A stretch of 64,000 nt of DNA from Pseudomonas sp. Q1-7 (lineage in GTDB: Bacteria; Pseudomonadota; Gammaproteobacteria; Pseudomonadales; Pseudomonadaceae), in assembly GCF_028010285.1 (NCBI RefSeq), contig NZ_CP116304.1, forward strand, positions 2,930,501 through 2,994,500, read 5' to 3'. Shown one piece after another: positions 9,242-17,301 of the stretch; positions within the stretch are counted from its first letter, which is position 1, and each line of letters opens with the position of its first letter. A model generated the notes under the pieces. The model searched no databases and was not told the DNA's origin. It saw only the letters and a list, made by a program, of their open reading frames with translations. Both the position numbers and the translations under genes were made by a program.

Positions 9242-9454
9242 CCAACGGGAACCCAGCACCAACCCGAGTCCGCCGTCGCCCCAGTCCGTTTGCTGGACGC
9301 CCTGTCGTTCTGGCTCAAGCAGGGGCTCATCAGCTTCGGCGGGCCGGCCGGGCAGATTGTCCTGGGCGCCGCCATGGCCCTGTTCCGCTTCAGGCGCGGC
9401 GTCATTCAGGGGCTACTGGCCAGCGCCCTCGTCGTGCACCGGCTGCGCGGCTGA
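9242..9454 (+). pseudogene. chrA chromate-transporter remnant with internal deletion
   Basis: Translating the frame that ends TGA at 9452 gives LLDALSFWLKQGLISFGGP followed by AGQI, the hallmark opening of ChrA chromate transporters. It jumps immediately to MALFRFRRGVIQGLLASALV, the hallmark ending. Everything between (roughly 350 residues) is missing and no start codon remains. The junction is around 9357-9366. It is a decayed gene, not a short transporter. It occupies most of the gap between rlhA and the cytochrome b gene. Confidence 0.75.
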
Positions 9455-9566
9455 CGCGCAAGCTGGCACGACAGCCAAGCAATCTGGCAGCCATTCGACA
9501 GCATCGCGCGCTCCACGCTGCGAGAATTTCGCCATACGACAGGAAGTCCAAGGCCCGGAGGTGAGC

Positions 9567-10277
9567 ATGCTGGTATTGATCTCGCGCTTGGGGCTGCTGG
9601 CCACCCTGCCCTTCTCCCTGATCCTTCTCGCCGACCCCATGCCGGGCCTCGCACCGGTCTGGGATTTCGCCAATGCCGCCGGCTTCCTCTGCGGCCTGCT
9701 GCTGATGCTGCTGTTCGTCTACAGCGGCCGCCCCCTCGCCCGCCCCCACTACGACGGCAAGTTCTTCATGAACCTGCACCGCGACCTCAGCTACGTGGCA
9801 CTGGTCCTGCTGCTCCTGCATGTGGGCGTGCTCGTCGTGAGCGAACCCCAAGTGCTGGACTACCTGCTGCCACAAGCGGCCTGGCCCATGCTCAGTGGCA
9901 CCGTCTCCGCCCTGCTGTTGCTGGCCCTGGTGCCCATCAGCCTGCCCGGCGTGCGCCAGAGGATCTGGCGCCATCACGTGCGGTTCCGGCGCTGGCATCA
10001 GGCCCTTTCCAGCCTGATGCTGGCACTGCTGGCGATACACGTGATTGCTGCGGGTTTCTACACGGCCGGGTTGTGGAAAGCCCTGCTCTGGGGTGGCCTG
10101 ACCTGCGTCGCGCTGGTCTGGCCACTGTTGCCGCGCCGGCCCCTGGAGCGCACGGCGTCCCACCGGCGACGCAACACCGCCGGCTACGCCAGCTGGCTCT
10201 GTGCCGGGATGCTGGTAGCGGCCCTGGGCCTGGCCGGGGGCTTCGCCCTGGTCGCCAACAGTGACTTGCCCCTATGA
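9567..10277 (+). CDS. ferric reductase-like / b-type cytochrome membrane protein
   Basis: A 236-residue integral membrane protein with about six hydrophobic segments. The start at ATG 9567 is preceded by GGAGGTGAGC. Paired histidines in transmembrane segments (NLHRDLSYVALVLLLLH around residues 68-84, and RRWHQALSSLMLALLAIH near 140-157) are the pattern of heme b ligation in the ferric reductase-like transmembrane (FRD) family. There is no flavin or NAD domain, so it must pass electrons to or from a partner. The stop codon overlaps the ATG of the next gene by 4 bases, and that gene encodes a tetraheme cytochrome c. This suggests a quinol-to-cytochrome c electron-transfer pair at the inner membrane. 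Confidence 0.72.
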   Translation: MLVLISRLGLLATLPFSLILLADPMPGLAPVWDFANAAGFLCGLLLMLLFVYSGRPLARPHYDGKFFMNLHRDLSYVALVLLLLHVGVLVVSEPQVLDYLLPQAAWPMLSGTVSALLLLALVPISLPGVRQRIWRHHVRFRRWHQALSSLMLALLAIHVIAAGFYTAGLWKALLWGGLTCVALVWPLLPRRPLERTASHRRRNTAGYASWLCAGMLVAALGLAGGFALVANSDLPL

Positions 10278-10654
10278 AGTGGCTCTCCCTCACCCTCGTC
10301 CTGACGCTGCTGGTCCTGTTCGGCTACGGCGTCTCCCGCAGACACGACGAACTGGTGCGCGCCCGGCCGCTGCTGCCGTTGAACTTCGACCACGGTGTGC
10401 ACGGCAAGGTGAACTGCCTGACCTGCCACCATGACTACGCCGATCGCTCGCCCGCCGCACCCAACGGCGACCGCACCTGCCTGCTCTGCCACAAGAAGAG
10501 CCCGGCACTGGCCCTGCGCATCGAGGAAGATTTCCATCAGCTGTGCCGCGGCTGCCATCTGCAGAAGCTCCAAGACGCGCGCGCCGCAGGTCCCGTGCGC
10601 GCCTGCGGACAGTGCCACGTGGCGCCCCATTCCTCGCTGCCTGGGCCCCCCTGA
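10274..10654 (+). CDS. tetraheme cytochrome c3-like protein, membrane-anchored
   Basis: A 126-residue protein with one N-terminal hydrophobic segment (residues about 3-20, signal anchor) and four CxxCH heme-binding motifs: CLTCH, CLLCH, CRGCH and CGQCH. The extra histidines (FDHGVHGKVNC, HHD) can supply the second axial ligands, as in class III (c3/c7) cytochromes. Such small multiheme proteins sit in the periplasm and act as multi-electron relays. Translation is coupled to the upstream b-type cytochrome by an ATGA overlap. The terminal acceptor or donor is not visible. Confidence 0.85.
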   Translation: MKWLSLTLVLTLLVLFGYGVSRRHDELVRARPLLPLNFDHGVHGKVNCLTCHHDYADRSPAAPNGDRTCLLCHKKSPALALRIEEDFHQLCRGCHLQKLQDARAAGPVRACGQCHVAPHSSLPGPP

Positions 10655-10673
10655 GTTCAGAGGCTACGCCGGC

Positions 10674-11342
10674 TCAGATCCACTGATCGTTGCGCTTGCG
10701 CTTGACCCGCAGCAGGGTCGGCAGGATCAGGCCGACCAGCAGTCCGGCACCGGCGATGCTGCCGCCGTAGACCATGTAGCGCATCAGCACCTGCTTGTTC
10801 TCGTCGCCCAGTTGCGCCCGGGCGTCGCGCAGTTCGGCACGGACCTGGGTCAGTTCGCTGTCCAGCGAGGTGCGCGCCGCCTGCAGTTCATCGATCAGTG
10901 TCTTGCGCGAGTCCAGGGTTTCCTGCATGCCCTGCACGCGGGTCTTCCAGGTGTCGTTGATACCCTCCAGTTCGGCGCTCAGCTCGGACACCTTCTTTTC
11001 CAGGTCCGGCAGGCGCTCGGCCTGGCCGGGCATCTCCTGCAGGTCGCGGCTGGGAATCCACACCGTGCTGCCGCTCTCGCTGCGCACCTGGCTGTAGTCC
11101 CCCTTGGTGCCCAAAAGCTCCACCTTCTGCCCGGAGCCGAGCGTCCCGACGATGCGGTAGCCATCGGTGGGGCCGCTGCGCACATAGGTGGTCAGGCTGT
11201 CGCTCACCCAGCGCACGTTGCCGGCGGCCTCCTCGGCCTGCGCCGGAACGGCGGCCGCCAGCAGACCGGTCAGCAGGCAGGCACCGAGGGCGCAGGTCCG
11301 GAACGGGGAAACAGGGGCGGAGGAATGTTGGGATACGGGCAT
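10674..11342 (-). CDS. SH3-domain/coiled-coil envelope protein (TIGR04211-like)
   Basis: A 222-residue protein laid out as signal peptide (to about residue 36, ALAAAVPAQAE region), bacterial SH3 domain (VSDSLTTYVRSGPTDGYRIVGTL and onward to about residue 100), a long coiled coil (residues about 108-180, rich in heptads such as LEKKVSELSAELEGI), and a C-terminal transmembrane helix followed by a basic tail KRKRND. This is the architecture of the YgiM/TIGR04211 family. I place the start at ATG 11342 rather than the TTG two codons upstream. It converges on the cytochrome c3 gene, with 19 bases between stop codons. The family function is unsettled; cell-envelope involvement is inferred. Confidence 0.8.
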   Translation of the reverse strand: MPVSQHSSAPVSPFRTCALGACLLTGLLAAAVPAQAEEAAGNVRWVSDSLTTYVRSGPTDGYRIVGTLGSGQKVELLGTKGDYSQVRSESGSTVWIPSRDLQEMPGQAERLPDLEKKVSELSAELEGINDTWKTRVQGMQETLDSRKTLIDELQAARTSLDSELTQVRAELRDARAQLGDENKQVLMRYMVYGGSIAGAGLLVGLILPTLLRVKRKRNDQWI

Positions 11343-11640
11343 GGGCAATCTTCACATGGCAATGGAACGGAACCCGCCGAACGGGCGCGGAAACAGCCGG
11401 CCACGCGAGTGCGGGTGGACAGGAGCGCGATGCGGGTGGTGCGGAAACCGGGCGGATGCCCAGGTGGCGCGCGCCCTGCGGTCCACCCGGCGGGCCGACC
11501 TGAGACAGACAGCATGCGGGCGGAAGGAGTTCACCCGGTCGTGGAGTGCGTGATGGACGGCACCTGTGGCCGGCGGCGCGGAGGGTGTGGCGACCCGGCG
11601 ACTGTCGCCGGGTGCGCGTGAAGCTCGCTGATGGAGCCGG

Positions 11641-12069
11641 TCAGGCTTTGGCGGCGGCCAGATAGCCACCCAGGCGACGTCCCATTTCCTCGCCCAGCGC
11701 CTGCAGTCCGCTCATGGGACGGACCATGACTTCGAACTCGACGATGCGGCCCTGCTCGTCGAAGCGAATCATGTCGATGCCCTTCAGCTGCCGCCCGCCC
11801 ACACTCGCACTGAACTCCAGTGCCACGCTCAGGCCGTCGGCCGTGGCCAGTTGACGGTGGTAGGTGAAGTCGACGAAGACCTGGAGCACGGTGTTGAGAA
11901 TCGTGGAAACCACCGTCGCCCCCGGATAGGGGGTATGTGCCATCGGTGAACGGAACACCGCGTTTTCCGCCAGCAGTTCGGGCAAGGCGCCGAGGTCCTT
12001 GCGCTCGACCATCTCGTGCCAGCGTTGCAGCGAGGCGGCGGCGCGGGGATGCAGGTTCAGGTCGGTCAT
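11641..12069 (-). CDS. nuclear transport factor 2 / SnoaL-like family protein
   Basis: A 142-residue alpha+beta-barrel protein of the NTF2-like superfamily. It opens with RWHEMVERKDLGALPELLAENAVFRSP, the typical first helix and strand, and closes with GIDMIRFDEQGRIVEFEVMVRPM. Members are isomerases, hydrolases or simple ligand-binding proteins; the active site cannot be assigned here. It stands alone, and the 298 bases downstream (11343-11640) contain no recognisable gene. Confidence 0.75.
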   Translation of the reverse strand: MTDLNLHPRAAASLQRWHEMVERKDLGALPELLAENAVFRSPMAHTPYPGATVVSTILNTVLQVFVDFTYHRQLATADGLSVALEFSASVGGRQLKGIDMIRFDEQGRIVEFEVMVRPMSGLQALGEEMGRRLGGYLAAAKA

Positions 12070-12208
12070 GCTCTCTTCCTTTTGCTCGTTGTTGTCGAGG
12101 AAGCCCGCGACGTGCGGGAGAGCAGCGACGATACGGCGCGGATCAGCGCCGGCTCAATGATCGAAAATGACAGTCCGCTGATCCTGCCGCACAACGTGCG
12201 CGCGTCGC

Positions 12209-12709
12209 TCAGTGCGCACGCGTCACCAGGAAGCTCAGCAACTGCGGGTCGTCGCCCGGCTCGATGGCCAGGACCGGCCGCTGCAACCCGGCCCGCACCG
12301 CGCGCCAGAACGCCTGGGCCAGCTCATCCTGCCGATAGAAGCGCACCAGCCAGTCGTTCTCCCCGCTCGCCAGCACCTGCGTGGCCAGCGCCCGGCCTAT
12401 GCCCCGCCGGCGGTACTTCTTGAGCACGAACAGGTCCGCCAGCTCCAGGGCATCGATCCCCGGCAGCTCGCTGCGCTCGACCAGCAGGAAACCGGCGATG
12501 AAGCCCTCGACCAGCACCAGGCTGGCGCTCCACTGCGGCGCCTGCCAGTAGCGCGCCAGGTGTTCCTCGTGGACATAGAAACGGCCGTCCACTTCGACAT
12601 CCTCCTGCTCCCAGTCCGAGGATTCATAGGCATAGAACTGGTAGAGGTTGCGGATCAGGTCGATGTGTTCGGGGCCGGTTTCCACCAGCTCGACCGTGGC
12701 GTCGCTCAT
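12209..12709 (-). CDS. GNAT-family N-acetyltransferase
   Basis: A 166-residue GCN5-related acetyltransferase. The acetyl-CoA pyrophosphate-binding signature is visible as LFVLKKYRRRGIGRALATQVL (R-x-x-G-x-G/A type) around residues 92-112, preceded by the beta4 strand AGFLLVERSELPGIDALELA. The acceptor substrate is unknown. It is a single gene between the NTF2-like and AmpC genes, all on the same strand but with more than 130 bases on either side. Confidence 0.85.
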   Translation of the reverse strand: MSDATVELVETGPEHIDLIRNLYQFYAYESSDWEQEDVEVDGRFYVHEEHLARYWQAPQWSASLVLVEGFIAGFLLVERSELPGIDALELADLFVLKKYRRRGIGRALATQVLASGENDWLVRFYRQDELAQAFWRAVRAGLQRPVLAIEPGDDPQLLSFLVTRAH

Positions 12710-12845
12710 GGCCGCCCCCCCTGTACGGATGGGCGGTGGAACAGCGTAATCGAAGTGGCAGGCATGGGGATCTCGGTGCGGGAACAGGGATTCAGGGCGC
12801 CCGTATTCTCATGAAATACGGGGCCGATGTCATCGCTTTGCCGCC

Positions 12846-14009
12846 CTACTCCGCCAGCGTGCCGAGGATGTGGTAGGCGAGCTTCACCCGTTCTTCGTTC
12901 GGGTAGTTCCGGTTGGCCAGCAGCACGATGCCAAGGCGTTTTTCCGGGACGAAGGCCACGTAGGCGCCGAAGCCATTGGTCGAGCCGGTCTTGTTGATCC
13001 AGACCGCCTGTTGCGGCGGCAGGGGCGGCGTGAGGGCGGTCACGGCCTGGCTTTCCAGGACCATGTGGCTGCCGTTGCCGTCCAACAGGGTCTGCAGTGT
13101 CACCGGGTAGCGGTACTGCTCCCAGATCAGGTCCTGGGTCATGGCGCCCACCTGGTATTGCCCGCTGCGCGTGGCGTCCAGGGCCTGTTGCGTGGTGGCA
13201 TCGACCGCCTGCAGGCCCAGGTGGGCCTCGACGAAGCGCAGCAGGTCGCGGCTGCTGGTCTTGACCCCGTAAGCCTCGGCGGCCAGCACCGCCGGGTTCA
13301 CCCGCACCGGCGCATCGGCCTTGTCATAGCCCTGGGCATAACGCGGCATCGCATCGGTGGGAACATCGATGAAGGTGCTGGTCATGCCCAGTTTCGGCAG
13401 GAGGTCCTTCTCCAAGGCCTGGGCATAGGGCACGCCCAGGCTCTGGGCCGTCACCACGCCGAGCAGGCCGATGCTGGGGTTGGCGTAGGTCCTGTGGCTG
13501 CCCACGGCGAATTGCGGTTGCCAGGCCTTGTAGTAGTCCAGCAGTTGTCGCCGGTTGCGCACGCTGTCTGGCAATTGCAGCGGGAATCCGCCGGCCGTGT
13601 GGGTGGCGAGGTTCAGCAGCGTCACCCGATCGAGCCGGCTGCCCTTGAGTTCCGGCAGGTAGTGGCCGGGGCTGTCGGCCATGACGAGCTTGCCCCGCGC
13701 CTCGGCATAGCTGGCCAGCGCCACGGTGAAGGTCTTGCTGATGGAGCCGACCTCGAACAGCGTGTCGCGCGTCACCGGCTGCCCGGTGTCCCGGGAGGCC
13801 ACACCGGCGTTGTAGACGTAATGCTGCCCGCCCTGGGTGACGGCGATGGCCATGCCGGGAATGCCGTTGCGCTGCATGACCTGGCGGACCTCCCGTTGCA
13901 GGCTGTCGTCGAGGTCGCGGAATTCTTCGGCGGCCATGGTCGCCGGCGCCAGGGCGGCGGCAAGTCCGGCCAGCAGCAGTCTGGCCAGGCGCGGGGCATT
14001 GGCGTGCAT
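12846..14009 (-). CDS. ampC: class C beta-lactamase (AmpC)
   Basis: A 387-residue periplasmic serine cephalosporinase resembling the PDC enzymes of Pseudomonas. The signal peptide ends near residue 26 (ATMAAEE). The catalytic motifs are complete: S89-I-S-K92 (acylated serine and general base, in FEVGSISKTF), Y175-A-N177 and K340-T-G342. Length is normal. The usual divergent ampR regulator is not present upstream; the next gene upstream is ohr on the same strand, separated by a terminator. If inducible, its regulator is elsewhere. Confidence 0.95.
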   Translation of the reverse strand: MHANAPRLARLLLAGLAAALAPATMAAEEFRDLDDSLQREVRQVMQRNGIPGMAIAVTQGGQHYVYNAGVASRDTGQPVTRDTLFEVGSISKTFTVALASYAEARGKLVMADSPGHYLPELKGSRLDRVTLLNLATHTAGGFPLQLPDSVRNRRQLLDYYKAWQPQFAVGSHRTYANPSIGLLGVVTAQSLGVPYAQALEKDLLPKLGMTSTFIDVPTDAMPRYAQGYDKADAPVRVNPAVLAAEAYGVKTSSRDLLRFVEAHLGLQAVDATTQQALDATRSGQYQVGAMTQDLIWEQYRYPVTLQTLLDGNGSHMVLESQAVTALTPPLPPQQAVWINKTGSTNGFGAYVAFVPEKRLGIVLLANRNYPNEERVKLAYHILGTLAE

Positions 14010-14152
14010 CGGGTCGTTCCTGATGATGAAGGGATGAGGACCCTAGCATTTCGGCCCGGCGCCGCCAAAGCCATGTCGTCAGCGGATAGTGCGGTCCGGG
14101 CGCGGCCAGGCCCCTCCCCGGTTCGCCGTGGCCGTACAGGAGGCATGAAAAA

Positions 14153-14179
14153 GCCCGCGTACCGGTCCGGTACGCGGGC
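14153..14179 (-). terminator. Rho-independent terminator of the MNIO/ohr operon
   Basis: A 13-bp stem (GCCCGCGTACCGG and its complement around a single base) is followed on the minus strand by TTTTT. It lies just after the ohr stop codon and before the ampC promoter region. Confidence 0.85.
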
Positions 14180-14200
14180 TGTTCAGTGGTTCGAGGCGAA

Positions 14201-14623
14201 TCAGGGGATATCGAAAGTCACTTCAATATTGCCGCGGGTGGCTTTGGAGTACGGGCAGAGCTGGTGCGCCGCGTCCACCAGGCGCGCCTTGTCTTCCTGC
14301 GCCAGGCCCGGCAGCTCCACGGTCAGTTTCGCCGCCAGGGCGAAGCCGCCGTCCGCCGTGTTGCCCAGGGAAATGTCGGCGGCCACCGCCACCTCTTCCG
14401 GCAGGCGGATCGACAGGCTCTGGCCGGCGCGGCGCATGGCACCGATGAAGCAGGCCGACCAGCCGACGCCCAACAGTTGCTCGGGGTTGGTCCCCGGCCG
14501 CCCGGAGCCGATCGGGCTCAGGTGAAGGTCCAGTTCGCCGTCGGCGGATGTGCCGCGGCCATCGCGGCCGCCGGTGGTGCGGGTCTTGCCGATATACAGG
14601 GTCTTTTCCAGGATCGCGGTCAT
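14201..14623 (-). CDS. ohr: organic hydroperoxide resistance protein (Ohr)
   Basis: A 140-residue OsmC/Ohr-family thiol peroxidase that reduces organic hydroperoxides using lipoylated proteins. Both catalytic cysteines are present (C58 in GWSACFIGAM and C123 in HQLCPYSKATRGN), as is the N-terminal arginine-containing GGRDGR segment. The start at ATG 14623 has GGAAAGGA upstream; the frame extends further but without family similarity. It lies 49 bases after bufC on the same strand with no intervening terminator, so it may be the last gene of the MNIO operon. No OhrR repressor is adjacent, which is unusual for ohr. Confidence 0.93.
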   Translation of the reverse strand: MTAILEKTLYIGKTRTTGGRDGRGTSADGELDLHLSPIGSGRPGTNPEQLLGVGWSACFIGAMRRAGQSLSIRLPEEVAVAADISLGNTADGGFALAAKLTVELPGLAQEDKARLVDAAHQLCPYSKATRGNIEVTFDIP

Positions 14624-14672
14624 CGCTGATTGTCCTTTCCGGGTAGGGGGTGAAGGCCGGCGCGAGCCGGCG

Positions 14673-15431
14673 TCAGACTGCGCGTCCGGCGCGGGTGCCG
14701 AGCACCACGCCCTGGGCGCGCAGGGTTTCCAGCAGGGCCAGGCCCTGCGAGAGAATGTCGTCAGGTTCGACACCGATGGCCTGTGCCAACCCCGCGAGGT
14801 GCTGGCGGCCGCTGCAGTACCGCCCCTGCACGGATTCGAGGAGCCCGTGGGCCAGGGGCGCCAGGCGCGCGAAATGCACCTTCAGGTCTGCGCCACGCCG
14901 CGCCAGCAGCAGGGTCGGTTGCTCCGGGGCTTCCTCCGGCCGGTAGCCGGGGCCGATCTCACTCACCGGCCACTCATAGGCCAGCGGCCAGGCCAGGCCG
15001 GAGAGCAGCGGGACGCCGTCCAGCAGATCGCCCTCGGGATCGTGGGCCGGCTCGCGCCTGTCGCTCAGCAGCAACGCCGCCTCGACCCACTCGTAATGGG
15101 CCAGCTCCACCGACCAGGGCGGCAATGCCAGCGCTTCGCTGCCACCTTCCGCCAGGTAGTCGACGAACTCCCCGGAGATCTCGGTGAACAGCGGCGTCCG
15201 GCAGCGGTAGCCGGCGTAGAAGGACTCCACCAGCCGCCGCCACGAGTGCGCTCCCAGGCTGGCGCGCAGCACCGGGAAGGCGCCCGCCAGCAGCGACTCG
15301 ACATTGCCGAAGAACAGCTGTCGGTACACCGCCAGGCGGCGCGCCTCGATGCCGGGCGGCGGCGGATTGTCCTGCGGGGCCCGCACATGCCGCGCCAGGC
15401 TCATCAGTTGGTCATGCAAAACCTTATGCAC
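14673..15431 (-). CDS. BufC/HvfC-like DUF2063 partner protein
   Basis: A 252-residue protein of the DUF2063 family, the usual partner of DUF692 (MNIO) enzymes. It helps recruit the precursor peptide. The start is taken as GTG 15431 ([15 protein letters not shown]), because GGAGGTGC lies about 4-10 bases upstream inside the end of the preceding gene. The two genes overlap by 8 bases, implying translational coupling. The N-terminal helical domain ([26 protein letters not shown]) is the conserved family opening. The C-terminal part (residues about 170-250) corresponds to the second, winged-helix-like domain. Confidence 0.85.
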   Translation of the reverse strand: MHKVLHDQLMSLARHVRAPQDNPPPPGIEARRLAVYRQLFFGNVESLLAGAFPVLRASLGAHSWRRLVESFYAGYRCRTPLFTEISGEFVDYLAEGGSEALALPPWSVELAHYEWVEAALLLSDRREPAHDPEGDLLDGVPLLSGLAWPLAYEWPVSEIGPGYRPEEAPEQPTLLLARRGADLKVHFARLAPLAHGLLESVQGRYCSGRQHLAGLAQAIGVEPDDILSQGLALLETLRAQGVVLGTRAGRAV

Positions 15432-16272
15432 GGCGCACCTCCGGGCAGGCGGTGGCAGCCTGTTGCCGCGCGCGGATCTGCTCCACTTCGCCCAGCAGTT
15501 CCGCCAGCGGCGGGAAATTGAAGTCACGCTCCAGCAGGGTCGGCCGCGCACCGAAGCGCTGGTAGGCCTGCTCCAGCAGGGACCAGACGTCCCCCTTCAC
15601 GGTGGCGCCGTGGGTATCGATCTTCAGGTCCGGTGCTTCGTCGTAGTGGCCGGCCACGTGCAGGTAGACGACCCGACCGGCTGGCAGCGCCGCCAGGTAC
15701 TCGGAGGCGTCGTAACTGTGGTTGATCGAATTGACGTACAGGTTGTTGACGTCCAGCAGCAGGTCGCAGTCGGCCTCGTCCAGGACCGCGCGGAGGAAGT
15801 CGACCTCGCGCAGGGCCTGGTAGGGCGCGGCGTAGTAGGAAATGTTCTCCACGGCGATGCGTCGGCCAAGCACGTCTTGGGCCTGGCGGATGCGCGCGGC
15901 GACGTGGTGCACCGCCTCGTCGGTGAAGGGCAGCGGCAACAGGTCGTAGAGTTGCCCGTCGTCCGAGCAGTAGCTCAGGTGCTCGCTGAAGAAGGCCACG
16001 GCGTGGCGGTCGAGGAATTGCCGGATGTCTCGCAGCAGGCCGATGTCCAGCGGCGACGGGCCACCCAGGGACAGCGACAGGCCGTGGCAGGCCAGCGGAA
16101 AGCGTTCGGCCAGGCGCGCCAGGTCATCGCCGTAACGACCGCCGACGTTGATCCAGTTGTCCGGCGTGCACTCCAGGAAATCCACGGCACCGGCCTCCAT
16201 CGCCAGCAATTCGGGTAGCAGTGCGCGGCGCAGGCCCAGGCCTGCACCCTGCGGGAAAGAACCAGTGCTCAT
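15424..16272 (-). CDS. MNIO-family (DUF692) multinuclear non-heme iron oxidase, BufB/HvfB-like
   Basis: A 282-residue TIM-barrel enzyme. The MNIO family uses two or three iron ions to modify cysteines of ribosomally made peptides, for example to oxazolone-thioamide. Metal-ligand segments are all recognisable in order: HGLSLSLG (His), SEHLSYC (Glu/His), VENISYY (Glu/Asn), [12 protein letters not shown] (Asp, Asn and His), YLHVAGH (His), DTHG (Asp/His) and LERDFN (Glu). The substrate is almost certainly the EGKCG-repeat protein encoded 68 bases upstream. The overlapping downstream gene supplies the DUF2063 partner. The start at ATG 16272 has GGAGAACGCCC upstream. Confidence 0.92.
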   Translation of the reverse strand: MSTGSFPQGAGLGLRRALLPELLAMEAGAVDFLECTPDNWINVGGRYGDDLARLAERFPLACHGLSLSLGGPSPLDIGLLRDIRQFLDRHAVAFFSEHLSYCSDDGQLYDLLPLPFTDEAVHHVAARIRQAQDVLGRRIAVENISYYAAPYQALREVDFLRAVLDEADCDLLLDVNNLYVNSINHSYDASEYLAALPAGRVVYLHVAGHYDEAPDLKIDTHGATVKGDVWSLLEQAYQRFGARPTLLERDFNFPPLAELLGEVEQIRARQQAATACPEVRRA

Positions 16273-16340
16273 GGGCGTTCTCCTGAGGTGGGAGCCCTCC
16301 CCGGCACGGTGCGCGGGGAGGGAGGAAGGGCGCGGACGGA

Positions 16341-16814
16341 TCAGTCCTTGGCCTGGCTCATCTTGGTGAACAGCTCGGTGGGGACCTTCTTACCGTTGGA
16401 GGTGTATTGGTTGCTGCGGAACGTGTAGACCTCGCCCTCGGACAGGAAACCGTCCTTGTTGGTGTCCATGGCGATGAACTCCGCTTCGCCCTGGGGCGCC
16501 ACGGTCAGCAGTTCCTGGCGGGAAACCAGGCCGTCGCCGTCAGTGTCGGTACGGGCGAAGGACTCGTCGCCGCACTTGCCTTCACCGCACTTGCCTTCAG
16601 CCGCCTTGGCGCTGCCGGCTTCGGCGGCGCCGCATTTGCCTTCACCACACTTGCCCTCGCCGCACTTGCCTTCGCCCGCCTTGTCGGCGGACGCCAGCAG
16701 GTAGCCCTGGGGCAGTGCTTCCACGGCGAAGGCGTTGGACGCGGCCAGGTTCACGCCACTGGCCAGGGCGACAGCAAGCAGGCCAATACGGGTCTTGTTC
16801 GGAATACGGGACAT
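16341..16814 (-). CDS. secreted EGKCG-repeat MNIO precursor fused to two EF-hands
   Basis: A 157-residue exported protein. Residues 1-30 are a signal peptide (cleavage after AFA). Residues 48-82 hold five EGKCG motifs, three in tandem (Cys 51, 56, 61) and two after an Ala-rich spacer (Cys 76, 81). These are the only cysteines and match the core motif of HvfA-type peptides that MNIO/DUF2063 pairs convert to copper-binding oxazolone-thioamides. Residues 90-101 ([12 protein letters not shown]) and 117-128 ([12 protein letters not shown]) are two canonical EF-hand calcium loops with every ligand position filled. It is the first gene of the operon with the modifying enzymes downstream; RBS GGAG before ATG 16814. 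Likely a periplasmic metal-sequestering protein; whether calcium controls it is unknown. Confidence 0.88.
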   Translation of the reverse strand: MSRIPNKTRIGLLAVALASGVNLAASNAFAVEALPQGYLLASADKAGEGKCGEGKCGEGKCGAAEAGSAKAAEGKCGEGKCGDESFARTDTDGDGLVSRQELLTVAPQGEAEFIAMDTNKDGFLSEGEVYTFRSNQYTSNGKKVPTELFTKMSQAKD

Positions 16815-16934
16815 GGTGCTTCTCCGGATGCGGTGCGCGGTCAGCGCGCGGGTTGTGCCTGAGTGGCGTTTGAACCCTGGAGCGAGGCGCCGGGGGCTGG
16901 CCTCGTTCGGGTGTGGCTATTTCGCCCCACGCGT

Positions 16935-17010
16935 GTATCCGCGACGTATCCGGTCGGCGGAGCATTTGTAAGCGAACCGCCGCACATTCGATCCGGATAC
17001 AAAGGGATAC
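16935..17010. promoter_or_regulatory. nested GTATCC inverted repeats upstream of the MNIO operon
   Basis: Two GTATCC copies (16935-16940 and 16946-16951) face two GGATAC copies (16995-17000 and 17005-17010), spaced 11 and 10 bases, about one helical turn within each pair. The array lies 121-196 bases before the precursor start codon and could bind a dimeric regulator on both arms. No sigma70 promoter is obvious. The rest of 16815-17270 has no recognised gene; another 8-bp dyad, AACCGGAT / ATCCGGTT, is near 17138-17161. Confidence 0.45.
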
Positions 17011-17270
17011 GTGGCGGCTCGCCCCGCCCCGCTGAACGAGGCGGCACTCTGTTGCTGTTTCGCACAGCGGCTGCGCTCAGGCCGCCGTGCCCGTGCAACA
17101 CCGTCCTCTCTCCCTGAAGAAAAGACGTGTGGCTCGAACCGGATCGAGCGAAATCCGGTTGCACGGGCGTGGCCTGAAGGTGTGTTGGAGAGCTGGGAAG
17201 GGTCTGGCCTGGGAAGGCGAAACAGAAACGCGCAGCCCGCCCGACAATCAGCCGGGCAGCCCAACGAAGA

Positions 17271-17290
17271 ACCCGGCCAGCCGGCCGGGT
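17271..17290 (-). terminator. probable terminator after the small secreted protein gene
   Basis: An 8-bp GC-rich stem, ACCCGGCC / GGCCGGGT with loop AGCC, lies 11 bases after the stop codon at 17302. It is followed on the minus strand by TCTTC, a weak T-tract. It separates the cupin operon from the MNIO operon. Confidence 0.5.
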
Positions 17291-17301
17291 TTTCGTCAGG
17301 G

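Noticed and set aside
9357-9566. Upstream extension of the cytochrome b gene frame from 9357
   Set aside because: It reads through the chrA remnant in another frame; the ATG at 9567 has a strong GGAGGTGA site and gives the normal family start.
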